Shown piece after piece: positions 54,974-63,370 of a stretch of 64,000 nt of DNA; the first letter of the stretch is position 1, and the number at the start of each line of letters is the position of its first letter. The notes beneath the pieces were generated by a model, which was given only the letters and a program-made list of their open reading frames with translations, ran no database searches and was not told where the DNA came from. The stretch is taken from contig NZ_GL890823.1 in NCBI RefSeq assembly GCF_000211815.1, positions 216,369-280,368 of the forward strand. Direction: 5' to 3'. The DNA comes from Moorena producens 3L. GTDB taxonomy: Bacteria; Cyanobacteriota; Cyanobacteriia; Cyanobacteriales; Coleofasciculaceae. The translations under genes and the position numbers were made by a program.

Positions 54974-55050
54974 TATAGCGTAATTTTCCTTCCTGATTTA
55001 GTCGCAGGACAATGCTAATTCCCACGTTTTTTTAGCACCTAACTTACCTT

Positions 55051-55326
55051 TTATAAAAGCGTTTTGCTAACCAATAAAGATGCCCCCGTCAATTCTGAAC
55101 ATATGTCTAGCCACTCACACTTTTGCTCTTGGTCTTTTGCTTCATCCCGGCTGGCCAAGGATAACGACGGTGGGTTTTGACTATTGAGTTTACCCTCAAA
55201 ATTAGTCCATGTTGGTGTATGATCATTAACTTTACCATAATTTACGATTTGGGTATCCGTGAGACTCTGACCTAAGTTCAGTAGCATCGGCAAGGTTAGA
55301 CTAACACTTAAGAATTGGCTGATCAT
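55051..55326 (-). CDS. small secreted hypothetical protein (91 aa)
   Basis: ATG 55326 has AGGAGAG nine bases upstream (ATAGGAGAGATATGAGATG), a strong ribosome site for this genome. The product starts with a signal-like hydrophobic segment (LSVSLTLPMLLNLGQS) and continues with a polar region with two Cys (CEWLDICSE). Function unknown; real gene likely because of the ribosome site. Confidence 0.6.
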   Translation of the reverse strand: MISQFLSVSLTLPMLLNLGQSLTDTQIVNYGKVNDHTPTWTNFEGKLNSQNPPSLSLASRDEAKDQEQKCEWLDICSELTGASLLVSKTLL

Positions 55327-55770
55327 CTCATATCTCTCCTATGGTTTGCATCGAATCAATGGTGTAAGGCAATGATTAACTCTTCGACAGCTGTGGGTTG
55401 GAATCAGGAAGTTACCAGGGATGAATAATGGCTGTAACCCATGTCAGCTGTGAAGCATCTATGTAAGCATTCAGCCGTCAGCTTAAGCGCTACGCGCACG
55501 CTGCGCGAACAGCTATCAGCCATTGGCCGTAGGCCACGCTACTTGAGGTGCTTTGTGGCACAGGCAAATAGTTTGTGCCACAGGCTTCGAGGCTGGAACC
55601 TAACTCAGCATTATTCGAATGCTTACTTCTTTTATTCAAAAGCTGACGGCTGACGGCTGATAGCTGAATGCTTACGCATCTATTTCTATATTCGCCCTCT
55701 TCTCAAAAGTGATTCCTGAACTGATGCTCTAGGATCGAAAGCAGAAGTGTCCTAACCAGGAGGTGCCGTT
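55327..55770. other. intergenic repeats upstream of GTPase gene
   Basis: Palindromic repeats AGCGCTACGCGCACGCTGCG (55489-55510) and GGCCGTAGGCCACGCTACTT (55525-55550), a TTTGTGCCACAGGC pair, and TGACGGCTGACGGCTGATAG at 55644-55664. The last 30 bases hold the ribosome site for the next gene. No ORF supported. Confidence 0.6.
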
Positions 55771-57276
55771 TTGACCGAATTCTGGCCTGAGTCTGACTCT
55801 GTTAACTCTCTAGATTTTGATCAGGATTTAGATAGCGCAATTTCAGGTTTTGAGCAAATCCAGGCAGAACTGAACTACAAACAGGCACAAGACTCCCTCA
55901 GGGATCTAGTCGCTAATCTTGACTTATCCCGTAGAGAAAAAGCTGGTTTAGATGCTCAAATCCAAGACTTAGGCAATCTGCTTGAGAAGCTGGAAAATAC
56001 CTGTATCCAAATTGCGGCCTTTGGCATGGTGGGACGAGGGAAATCCTCTGTACTCAATGCCTTAGTCGGTCAACCTGTATTTGAAACTGGTGCCCTACAT
56101 GGGGTGACTCAGAATGCTCAAACTGCCCATTGGCAGCCCCATAATCAAAGCCATAATCAAAGCCCTAGTCAAACCTCTAGTCAAGAAACCCCTAGTCCAA
56201 ATCATAGCCAACAGGATATTCTACAGGTTGCCCTACCCAGTATTGGTAATTCCCAAATTCAGCTAATCGATACCCCAGGGATTGATGAAGTAGATGGGGA
56301 AACTCGGGAAGCCTTAGCTCTAGAGGTGGCTAAACAGGCAGATTTACTGCTGTTTATTATTGCTGGTGATATGACTAAGGTAGAGTACCAAGCTCTATCT
56401 CAGTTAAGAGCTAGTGGGAAACCGATGTTACTGGTGTTGAACAAGATTGACCAATATCCCGATGCTGATCGCATGGCAATTTACAGAAAAATTCGGGATG
56501 AACGGGTCAAGCAGTTGCTTTCACCAGCAGAAATTGTGATGGTTGCTGCTTCACCTTTGGTATCTGTAGCAGTGCGATCGCCTAATGGCAACATTCAGGT
56601 CAAGCGCCGCCGAGGGAAACCCCAGATTGAAGATTTGAAACTAAAAATTCTGGAGATTTTACATCGGGAAGGTAAATCCCTTGTTGCTCTTAACACCATG
56701 CTTTACGCGGATGAGTTGAATGAAAACTTGGTCAACCGAAAAATGAAGATTCGGGATGACAGTGCCAATCAAATTATCTGGAAAGCAGTGATAACTAAAG
56801 CATTTGTGATTGCTCTCAATCCAGTTACTGTTGTGGATATCCTCACCGCTACTGTAGTTGATGTGGTAATGATTCTTACTTTATCCCGTCTCTATGGTAT
56901 TGCTATGACTGAGCAGGGAGCTGTTCAATTATTACAAAAAATCGCTATGAGTATGGGAGGTATTGGTGCTAGTGAACTCTTGGCTAACTTGGGACTGAGT
57001 AGCTTAAAAAGTATTTTAGGCATTTCTGCTCCTGTCACTGGTGGGGTTTCCCTAGCGCCATATATGTCCGTTGCCATCACCCAAGCTAGTGTTGCTGGAG
57101 TTTCTGGCTATGGTATTGGACAAATTACCAAAACCTATTTAGCCAATGGAGCATCCTGGGGAGAAGATGGACCAAAAGCCGTTGTTAGACGAATTCTCTC
57201 CTCTTTAGACGAAACCTCAATTCTCCATCGCATTAAAGGAGAATTGAGGGCAAGATTATCGAAAGTTGAAGGTTGA
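55771..57276 (+). CDS. dynamin/Era-like GTPase with C-terminal membrane domain
   Basis: TTG 55771 is accepted as start because AGGAGGT lies seven bases upstream. The 501-residue protein has G1 GMVGRGKS at 85-92, G3 DTPG at 167-170 and G4 NKID at 224-227. A Ser/Gln/His-rich insert (about 122-148) lies between G1 and G3. The C-terminal half (about 320-470) is hydrophobic and resembles DUF697-type membrane segments. It probably acts at a membrane; the specific role is unknown. It converges on the channel gene. Confidence 0.88.
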   Translation: MTEFWPESDSVNSLDFDQDLDSAISGFEQIQAELNYKQAQDSLRDLVANLDLSRREKAGLDAQIQDLGNLLEKLENTCIQIAAFGMVGRGKSSVLNALVGQPVFETGALHGVTQNAQTAHWQPHNQSHNQSPSQTSSQETPSPNHSQQDILQVALPSIGNSQIQLIDTPGIDEVDGETREALALEVAKQADLLLFIIAGDMTKVEYQALSQLRASGKPMLLVLNKIDQYPDADRMAIYRKIRDERVKQLLSPAEIVMVAASPLVSVAVRSPNGNIQVKRRRGKPQIEDLKLKILEILHREGKSLVALNTMLYADELNENLVNRKMKIRDDSANQIIWKAVITKAFVIALNPVTVVDILTATVVDVVMILTLSRLYGIAMTEQGAVQLLQKIAMSMGGIGASELLANLGLSSLKSILGISAPVTGGVSLAPYMSVAITQASVAGVSGYGIGQITKTYLANGASWGEDGPKAVVRRILSSLDETSILHRIKGELRARLSKVEG

Positions 57277-57302
57277 AAGTTGTTTGTAAGAATGTAGAAT
57301 GT

Positions 57303-57345
57303 AGAATGTAGAATGTAGAATTAAGAATTCTACATTCTACATTCT
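57303..57345. terminator. 20-bp perfect hairpin between convergent genes
   Basis: AGAATGTAGAATGTAGAATT, loop AAG, then the exact complement. It is made from heptamer units (GAATGTA) and is placed to act on transcripts from both sides, but has no clear U-tract. Confidence 0.55.
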
Positions 57346-57411
57346 TAATTCTTAATTCAAAAAGGGCGAACAACCTTGGCCTTTAGGCCACGCTACGCGA
57401 ATAACTTCGAG

Positions 57412-59043
57412 TTACTTTTTGAAAGAATCTAGCCATTCTCTAACTTGCTCACCAGCAACATCGCGACCTCCGAGACCGAAGGCTAATGCGATCGCAACCG
57501 CGATTGCACCTAAGAGCAAACCAAAGGCTAAGTTCACAATATCAGGGGCAATGCCCATTTGTTGTAGACCTAGAGCTAAAGAAAAAGCAATAATCGCAAT
57601 CCTAGCTACTTGTGCCAGGATATTGGATTGGCGAGCGCCGGAGCCAGTAATCAAGTTGAAAGCAAAATTGGCTAGGAATAGACCGATAGCAAGGACTACT
57701 AACCCGGACAGCACCCGAGCACCAATGAAACCAACCCCACCGACAATGTCAGTTAAGGCGGGAATCTGTAACACATCCGTTGCTGCCACAATACCAGCGA
57801 TCATGATACCAATCAGTACAAGCAGTCCCGCTAGCTCAGAAGGGGTGCGACTGGTAAGTGGGTTCTGTGGTGTGTCTGATTCTGCTGTTTCATCAGTTGT
57901 TTCATCAGTGGTGCTAGGAGCGCTGGCGGAAAAACCTAGCCAATTAAATAAATTGTTGAAGCCAAGGTCTGTCAGGACGTTGGTGAGCAGATCATTAACA
58001 AACTGTCCGATTACGTAGAAAACTGCCAGAATACCAGCCGCAGCAAATAGTTTGGGGATGGTATTAGTAACCTGGCTTAACATTGCGATCGAAGGGCCAG
58101 AGATGGCCTGGATCTGCAAGGCATTAAGGGCAGCGGTAGCAACGGGAATCAAAATCAGGACATAGACAATCGTACCGATAATCCCCGCTAGGGAGCGACC
58201 ACCAGAGCTACTTAGTCCAAACCGCTCCCCGATCTGATTTGTACCTGCTGCTGTCAAGAAACTAGTGACAAGACGTTGCACAAGTTGAGCAATAAACCAA
58301 CCAATAGCACCAATTGCTATGGCTGCGCCAATATTGGGCACAATCCCCCAAATCTCACCCAGCATAGTTAGTACTGGATCGAGAGTTCCCTGTAAGCCTA
58401 GGGTCTCTAAGACCGATGGCAGAAACAGTAAGAAGATTAAGTAGTAAAGGGCATTGCCAATGGTTTGAGCCAGAGAGAACTGACTAGTACCACCATCGCC
58501 GACTTGCTCACCCAAGCGCTGATCGAGATTCAATGCATTGAGGGTCCTGACTACTATCATCTTGACGATAGTTCCGATTAACCAGGCAATGCCCAATAGA
58601 ATCGCCGCACCAAAGACACTGGGGAGGAAGCCGAGGATGGTGTCTAGAAAACTATTCAGGGGTCCGGAAACCGTATCTAGCTTGAGGGTTTCTAGAACCG
58701 CCACTACCGTGAAAACGATGATAATCCAGAAAACTGCCCCGGATAACCATTGCTCAATGGGAGGAGGCTCGCTTCCTGGCTGACCGCCAGTAGCCCACTG
58801 AGCAATGTTGTTGTCAATATTGGTGCGATTCAGTACTGCTTTGGTAATACCAGCAGCAATCTTAGCAAGGATAAGACCAATGACTAAGATTGCGATCGAT
58901 TTAACCACATTCAGTAAGGTGGTTCCCCCATCTGCCAAAACTTGGTCTAATGCGGGAACTCCTGTCTGGGCTAAAACCAGGTGTGCCGATGGCTGCACAC
59001 CCACTCCTACAATTTGGAAGATACCTTCCCAAGTTCCATTCAT
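57412..59043 (-). CDS. mechanosensitive ion channel family protein (TM-helix repeats)
   Basis: The 543-residue protein is highly hydrophobic, with at least ten predicted helices arranged as repeated modules (VKSIAILVIGLILAKIAAG; AAILLGIAWLIGTIVKMIVV; AAIAIGAIGWFIAQLVQRLV). This pattern is that of the conserved-TM-helix repeats near MscS-like channels. The usual soluble MscS vestibule is missing; it ends with an amphipathic tail (GEQVREWLDSFKK). An acidic Thr-rich loop (TTDETTDETAESDTP) lies about residue 375-390. A membrane channel or scaffold role is inferred. Confidence 0.8.
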   Translation of the reverse strand: MNGTWEGIFQIVGVGVQPSAHLVLAQTGVPALDQVLADGGTTLLNVVKSIAILVIGLILAKIAAGITKAVLNRTNIDNNIAQWATGGQPGSEPPPIEQWLSGAVFWIIIVFTVVAVLETLKLDTVSGPLNSFLDTILGFLPSVFGAAILLGIAWLIGTIVKMIVVRTLNALNLDQRLGEQVGDGGTSQFSLAQTIGNALYYLIFLLFLPSVLETLGLQGTLDPVLTMLGEIWGIVPNIGAAIAIGAIGWFIAQLVQRLVTSFLTAAGTNQIGERFGLSSSGGRSLAGIIGTIVYVLILIPVATAALNALQIQAISGPSIAMLSQVTNTIPKLFAAAGILAVFYVIGQFVNDLLTNVLTDLGFNNLFNWLGFSASAPSTTDETTDETAESDTPQNPLTSRTPSELAGLLVLIGIMIAGIVAATDVLQIPALTDIVGGVGFIGARVLSGLVVLAIGLFLANFAFNLITGSGARQSNILAQVARIAIIAFSLALGLQQMGIAPDIVNLAFGLLLGAIAVAIALAFGLGGRDVAGEQVREWLDSFKK

Positions 59044-59109
59044 AGTCTTTGTTCTTACTTAAATTGTCCAATGTCACAGGCAACCCTAAGTTTTTTAAGT
59101 TCCTTGTGA

Positions 59110-59580
59110 CTACTGTGGTCTGGTGAGGAGCACGGTATTATCGTCTCAACTAGATAAGTTGAGCAGCGGGGAAGCTGCGCGTCTGGTGACCCCAGAGGAA
59201 CCGAGACGCTGCGGTATAGACTGCCGTCCCAAAAAGAGCTGGACAACAAGAGGTGCAGTTGTTGTGCTTTCCAGTTAAAGCCGGAATCGCCGATTCTGCA
59301 CAAGGTAACGTTTGCCTCGCCAACGTTGTTGGTCGGTACTTTCCGAACCGCACTGTCTTAGCCCTCGTCTAATTGTTTAACGACTCGGTTCTAGAGCTTG
59401 GAGCGGGCAAAGTACCCCAAGGTAGGAACTTTAACACTTGCCAACAACGTAGATCCTTTACCTTAAGGGCAACCCCTTGGGTCAAGGTCTTAGGCTGGTC
59501 AGCTACCTGAAGGGAGGCTATCTACGCCTGGTCTCTTCAGAGGAGGGTGCTGACTGAAAATAACCTTGAGCAGAAGGTAC
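59110..59580 (+). ncRNA. candidate HEARO / omega-RNA-like structured RNA
   Basis: There is no ORF, but stems are dense. GCAGC-GGGGAA-GCTGC is at about 59163-59178. A nested arm GCGTCTGG...CCCAGAGGAACCGAGACGC is at about 59178-59209. CTGGACAACA...TGTTGTGCTTTCCAG is at about 59239-59274. GAATCGCCGATTC is at about 59284-59296. GGTGCAG (59252) can pair with CTGCAC (59297) as a pseudoknot, and GGTCGG...CCGAACC is at 59331-59349. The layout and words such as AGAGGAACCGAG and CCAGTTAAAGCCGGAATCGC resemble what I remember of HEARO RNAs, which guide IscB. No iscB gene follows. Family assignment is from memory; the fold is visible. Confidence 0.55.
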
Positions 59581-59958
59581 GACAAGAAGATTTAAAAGTA
59601 AAGGTTGAGATGTTCATGGAGAACGTTTTACTCCTCAAATTTTCCACAGATGTGGCTTAATCTTGCCTAACTGACAAATCTTGACCCAGGAGTGCTGATA
59701 GAATTTACCCATAGTTGCCGACAGGAGTCAACTGCTTGGCTTAGGGGGTCTTACCCCCGCTGGTTAGCTGGGTAACTTGATTGAGTGTTGAATCGGCATT
59801 TGCCCCGATGTGACGTCGGACACTCGGGAGCTGAAAGATTTCTTGGTAGGTTTGTCAGTCACTCAAGACGTAACCCTTATATTTAGAGCGAATTGATGTA
59901 CAAAAATCAAGTCTTGATTAATTTTTCCTCCTCACAACTCTAGTGGTCTGGTAGTGTG
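59581..59958. other. non-coding tail of the RNA region
   Basis: No ORF. A GGGGGTCTTACCCCC hairpin (about 59739-59753) and a CCCGATGTGACGTCGG stem are present. GTGGTCTGGT occurs at 59115-59124 and again at 59943-59952, bracketing the whole RNA region, possibly as insertion flanks. Confidence 0.4.
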
Positions 59959-59974
59959 GCTAGCTGCCACGGTA

Positions 59975-60212
59975 ATCAAGATAGTTCATTGAACCTCCCC
60001 AACCGGTATAGGATGGGGATTCCCAGGCACAACCAACTAAGTGGCTGTTAACTCCATGGGCGTAACTTTCCCTGGCCGTAGGCCACGCTGCGCGAACGTT
60101 CCGGGGGTAGCCGGGTAGGATCGATACCCAGTTTTTTCGCTTATTAACGCCATTGAGGGGAAAAGAATACCCCGTCCTCTTAGGTCTCGGATGAATTTTC
60201 CCCTCAAACTCC
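59975..60212 (-). mobile_element. non-autonomous IS605-like element, copy B
   Basis: This is the reverse-orientation homologue of 9303-9520. It shares GTTGTGCCTGGGAATCCC, GGGAAAGTTACGCCC, CTACCCCCGG and the left hairpin with GGGGAAAAGAATACCCC. It carries an additional palindromic insert (GGCCGTAGGCCACGCTGCGC, 60073-60092) inside its right part. The left-end hairpin loop is inverted compared with copy A. Confidence 0.65.
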
Positions 60213-60238
60213 CCTCTTCGATAATGTGGAAATTTTAC

Positions 60239-60703
60239 ATGCAAAACGCCCAAATTTTTGAACAATCCATTAAAATTAATGCCAGCGCCACCATTGTTGA
60301 GCGCTGTATCACTGACCAGAGCTTAATGCATCGCTGGCTCAACCCGATTTTGCGTTGTGAATCAGTGGGGCAGTGGAGTACTGATGTCGGGAGTCGCTCG
60401 CGGTTTATTATTAACATTCCCTGGTTGCAGCCCACTCTCAAGAGTGTGGTTATTGACCGCAAGCCAGGGTTAGTGGTTTGGCAGTTCCAGGGTTTTTTCA
60501 AAGGACGAGACCGCTGGGAGTGTCAGCCAGCTGAACAAGGCACCCGTTTGGTCAACCGTTTTGAATTTGAAATTCCCAACCCCATCGTTAGCTGGGGATT
60601 CAACAGCTTTGCTGCCCAATGGACTCAGAATGATATGAAAGCCCAACTCAGACGCCTTAAGTTAGTAGCAGAAGAGATTTACCGACGTGAGTGCAGTCAT
60701 TAG
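60239..60703 (+). CDS. SRPBCC-fold (START-like) protein
   Basis: The frame opens at 60191 inside the mobile element, so ATG 60239 (MQNAQIFEQS) with GGAAA six bases upstream is preferred. The 154-residue product has the polyketide-cyclase/START-like pattern: IKINASATIVERCITD, then MHRWLNP, alternating strands (SRSRFIINIP, PGLVVWQFQG, GTRLVNRFEFEI) and a long C-terminal helix. This fold binds hydrophobic ligands; no substrate can be named. Confidence 0.85.
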   Translation: MQNAQIFEQSIKINASATIVERCITDQSLMHRWLNPILRCESVGQWSTDVGSRSRFIINIPWLQPTLKSVVIDRKPGLVVWQFQGFFKGRDRWECQPAEQGTRLVNRFEFEIPNPIVSWGFNSFAAQWTQNDMKAQLRRLKLVAEEIYRRECSH

Positions 60704-60754
60704 GGATTAGGGATTAGGGAATTGGTGATTAGTCATGCCCATCCATAGAAGCCT

Positions 60755-61576
60755 TTACTCATTTCCGATCTGTTTTAGTAACCGACGAATGATATCAGCA
60801 TCCTCAGCTTGGGGCAGGATTTCCAAATAACGTTCTAAATCCTGGCATGCTTCTGATAAATATCCCAACTGGGAGTAAATCAGCCCCCGATCCCGCAGTT
60901 GTACCGGTGCATTAGGAAACAGCAACAACATGCGCTCAACTGCGGCTAGCGCTCTAGGTAAGTCTTGGCCATTGAGATAAATCAATTTAAGATTCATGAG
61001 CATCCTTGCTAACAGCTGCCGATTACTCACCGGTGCTAGGAAACTTGGTTGTAGGGTTACCGGATGACCATAAATTTGGGTTAGTCGTTCCTCGCAATCT
61101 TGTTCAAATAAAATCTCACCACCATCGAAAGCATCTACAAAGATCCCCACCTGCTCAAACTCTGGGCGAATTAGGAAATGCCCTGGCATCCCAATACCAA
61201 CCATGGGAAAATCAAGGCGTCGAGCGACTTCCAGGTACACCACCGAAAGGCTAATCGGAATACCTGTGCGCCGATCCATGACCTGATTTAGGAAACTATT
61301 ACGGGGATCGTAGTAATCACTGCTATTGCCCGAATATCCTAGGTCATCATAGAAATACTGATTAAGAGTTTTAATCACTCGCAGGGGATAGCGTTGCTCA
61401 GGCAAACGCTCCTCTACTTCAGATGCCATCACATCTAAGGCATTCAAGTAATCATCAATAGCCAGATCCGGGTATTCTTCCTCAGCTATGTAAAGCGCTG
61501 CTCTTGCCAAATGAATTTGGTCATCTGGCTGATTTATTTCTGTGTAAAACCCTTGACGCCCTAAGGTAAAGTCCAT
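60755..61576 (-). CDS. SirB1-like protein (transglutaminase-like fold plus TPR)
   Basis: The 273-residue protein matches the SirB1 family: an N-terminal transglutaminase-like region (about 20-170, RTGIPISLSVVYLEVARRLD, FPMVGIGMPGHFLI, FVDAFDGGEIL) followed by TPR units (about 180-265, RALAAVERMLLLFPNAPVQL). The conserved His in MPGHF is present. Family members are widespread and their molecular role is poorly known. Confidence 0.88.
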   Translation of the reverse strand: MDFTLGRQGFYTEINQPDDQIHLARAALYIAEEEYPDLAIDDYLNALDVMASEVEERLPEQRYPLRVIKTLNQYFYDDLGYSGNSSDYYDPRNSFLNQVMDRRTGIPISLSVVYLEVARRLDFPMVGIGMPGHFLIRPEFEQVGIFVDAFDGGEILFEQDCEERLTQIYGHPVTLQPSFLAPVSNRQLLARMLMNLKLIYLNGQDLPRALAAVERMLLLFPNAPVQLRDRGLIYSQLGYLSEACQDLERYLEILPQAEDADIIRRLLKQIGNE

Positions 61577-61875
61577 CTAAAATTTCCTCAGCTACTATGA
61601 ATATAGCAGAAGTCAGAAGTCAGAAGTCAGAAGTCAGAAGTAAAACTATTGCTATACTTAGCTTTGAGACTTTTGTCATGTCCTAACTGCCCTGGCGACT
61701 GCTATATATAGTATTTTTATGTGATAGGTAAACATAAGATTGATATCAAAAGGGAACAGGGAATAGGGAATAGGGAACAGTGTCAAGATATCTGAGGAGT
61801 TTTTAGTGTTATCATAAAGCGATACAGTTGCTGATAGGGAAGGGCTGCATCAATACAGGGATAAGAGTTTAAGTT

Positions 61876-61985
61876 TTTTTTCCTGATTTAATTCCAGTTG
61901 CCAAACCTGTATGTTTATCGGCGTAGATAATGTTTCCACCATTGGAATAGATAAAGTTAGCAATCTTGGCGACAAGTACTTTGTC
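61876..61985 (-). pseudogene. purU fragment (formyltetrahydrofolate deformylase, N-terminal ACT region)
   Basis: The minus strand reads KVLVAKIANFIYSNGGNIIY, then ADKHTGLATG, close to the start of cyanobacterial PurU. No start codon or catalytic domain is adjacent, and the frame is bounded by repeats (GCGTAGCGTGCGCGTAGCGC at 61990). The rest of the 61577-62076 gap has AAGTCAG heptamers at 61612-61641, GGGAATAG units at 61753-61780 and no gene. Confidence 0.55.
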
Positions 61986-62076
61986 AGCTGTTTGCGTAGC
62001 GTGCGCGTAGCGCATATGCTTAGGTTGCAGAAACCAGGCTAAAATACGGGCAAACCTACTGTAAAATAGGCGAGCG

Positions 62077-63063
62077 ATGACACGTAAAACAACTCGACGT
62101 CAGTTGATCGTGACCAGTGTTGCTGCTGCGGGTGGTATTGTTGGAAGTGCAGCATGGCATCAACAGCAGTCTCAACTGTCAGCAACAGCAGCTATTCAAC
62201 TGCCAACAGCAGCTACAATGCCAGAACGAGTGTTAGGTAAAACGGGGGTGAAAGTTCCAATCTTTGGATTGGGAGGTGCAGGAAAAACGCCTTTGTCGAA
62301 GATGAATCGAGAAGCTGATGCCGTCGCCCAAATTGAAGCGGCGTTACAGTTTGGAATTCGTTATTTTGATACGGCGGCTAGTTATGGCCCCAGCGAAGAA
62401 TATATGGGTAAGGTATTACCCGCTTATCGCTCTAATCTATTTTTAGCAACAAAAACAGCACAACGAGATCGAGATGGGGCTTGGCGAGAGTTAGAGCGAT
62501 CGCTTAAACGCCTTCAAACTGATTCTATCGATTTATGGCAATTACATCATGTTTCTTTTCACGAAACGTTAGATCAGATTTTTAGTCCCAATGGCGCTAT
62601 CAAAGCCTTTGAAGAAGCAAAAGAACAAGGAATTGTAAAATATTTAGGTATTACCGGACATCACGAACCGGATGTGATTGCAGAAGGGTTGCGGCGCTAT
62701 CCCTTTGATACCACCTTAATTTCTCTCAATGCGGCAGATGTTCATCATCCTCGTCCTTTTGCCAAAACTGTTTTACCAGTGGCGCGAGAGAAAAATGTAG
62801 GAGTCGTTGCTATGAAAGTTCCGGCTTATGGCAGGTTATTCAAAAATGGTGTCTTAGATGGAATGGATCAAGCTATGGGTTATGTTTTGTCTCTGGAGGG
62901 AGTACATTGTTGTATTATTGCTGCCGAATCCGTCAAGCAATTAGAATCAAATTTTAAAGTAGCCCAAGCATTTCAATCGTTGAGTTCAGAACAAATGACT
63001 GCTATTGAAGCACGGACAGCTTCTGCTTGGAAAGACAATACATTTTTCCGGAAGTGGACTTAA
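62077..63063 (+). CDS. Tat-exported aldo/keto reductase
   Basis: The 328-residue protein begins with a twin-arginine signal (TRRQLIVTSVAAAGGIVGSA) and so should be exported folded with its cofactor. The AKR barrel follows: LGKTGVKVPIFGLGGAGKTP, then the active-site Asp and Tyr in YFDTAASYG, Lys in FLATKTA, and His in WQLHHV. Length fits families with this signal. Substrate is unknown. The start follows the repeat-rich gap, with ATG 62077 giving the Tat motif at the right distance. Confidence 0.9.
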   Translation: MTRKTTRRQLIVTSVAAAGGIVGSAAWHQQQSQLSATAAIQLPTAATMPERVLGKTGVKVPIFGLGGAGKTPLSKMNREADAVAQIEAALQFGIRYFDTAASYGPSEEYMGKVLPAYRSNLFLATKTAQRDRDGAWRELERSLKRLQTDSIDLWQLHHVSFHETLDQIFSPNGAIKAFEEAKEQGIVKYLGITGHHEPDVIAEGLRRYPFDTTLISLNAADVHHPRPFAKTVLPVAREKNVGVVAMKVPAYGRLFKNGVLDGMDQAMGYVLSLEGVHCCIIAAESVKQLESNFKVAQAFQSLSSEQMTAIEARTASAWKDNTFFRKWT

Positions 63064-63370
63064 AATTATGTAAGCATTCAGCAGTCAGCGGTCAGCCGTT
63101 GGCCAGGCTAGGGGAATGGCCAAGCTACTTGAGCTGCCGTCAGCTGACTTAACAGAGATTAAAGCAATGCTTACTTGTTTGATTCCAAAGCTGAGAGCTG
63201 ATAGCTGAGAGCTGATAGCTGATAGCTGAATGGTTAAAGAATTATAGCTTATAACAACGTGCATGCTCGATACTTACAGATCAGCAGTAGGGTGCGTTAT
63301 TAACGCACCCTACAATCTTAGCTGCATCGCTAGATCGACAATGCTGCCAGATCTCAGCCAGATCTCAGCG
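63064..63370. repeat. intergenic repeats incl. GGTGCGTTA palindrome
   Basis: GTCAGC/CTGATAG heptamer-type words at 63075-63225 and a palindrome of GTAGGGTGCGTTA with its inverse (63287-63313), a well-spread cyanobacterial repeat. A short GATCTCAGCCA direct repeat precedes the next stop codon. No gene. Confidence 0.75.

Noticed and set aside
59099..59353. Minus-strand ORFs of 67-82 codons in the structured RNA region
   Set aside because: No ribosome sites and Cys/Ser-rich composition; the strong self-complementarity is better explained as RNA.
59110..59580. RNase P RNA or tmRNA
   Set aside because: The conserved cores of these RNAs that I know were not found; the stem layout fits a mobile-element RNA better.
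60191..60238. Upstream start of the SRPBCC gene
   Set aside because: The extra codons lie in or next to the IS605-like element terminus; ATG 60239 has a spaced GGAAA.
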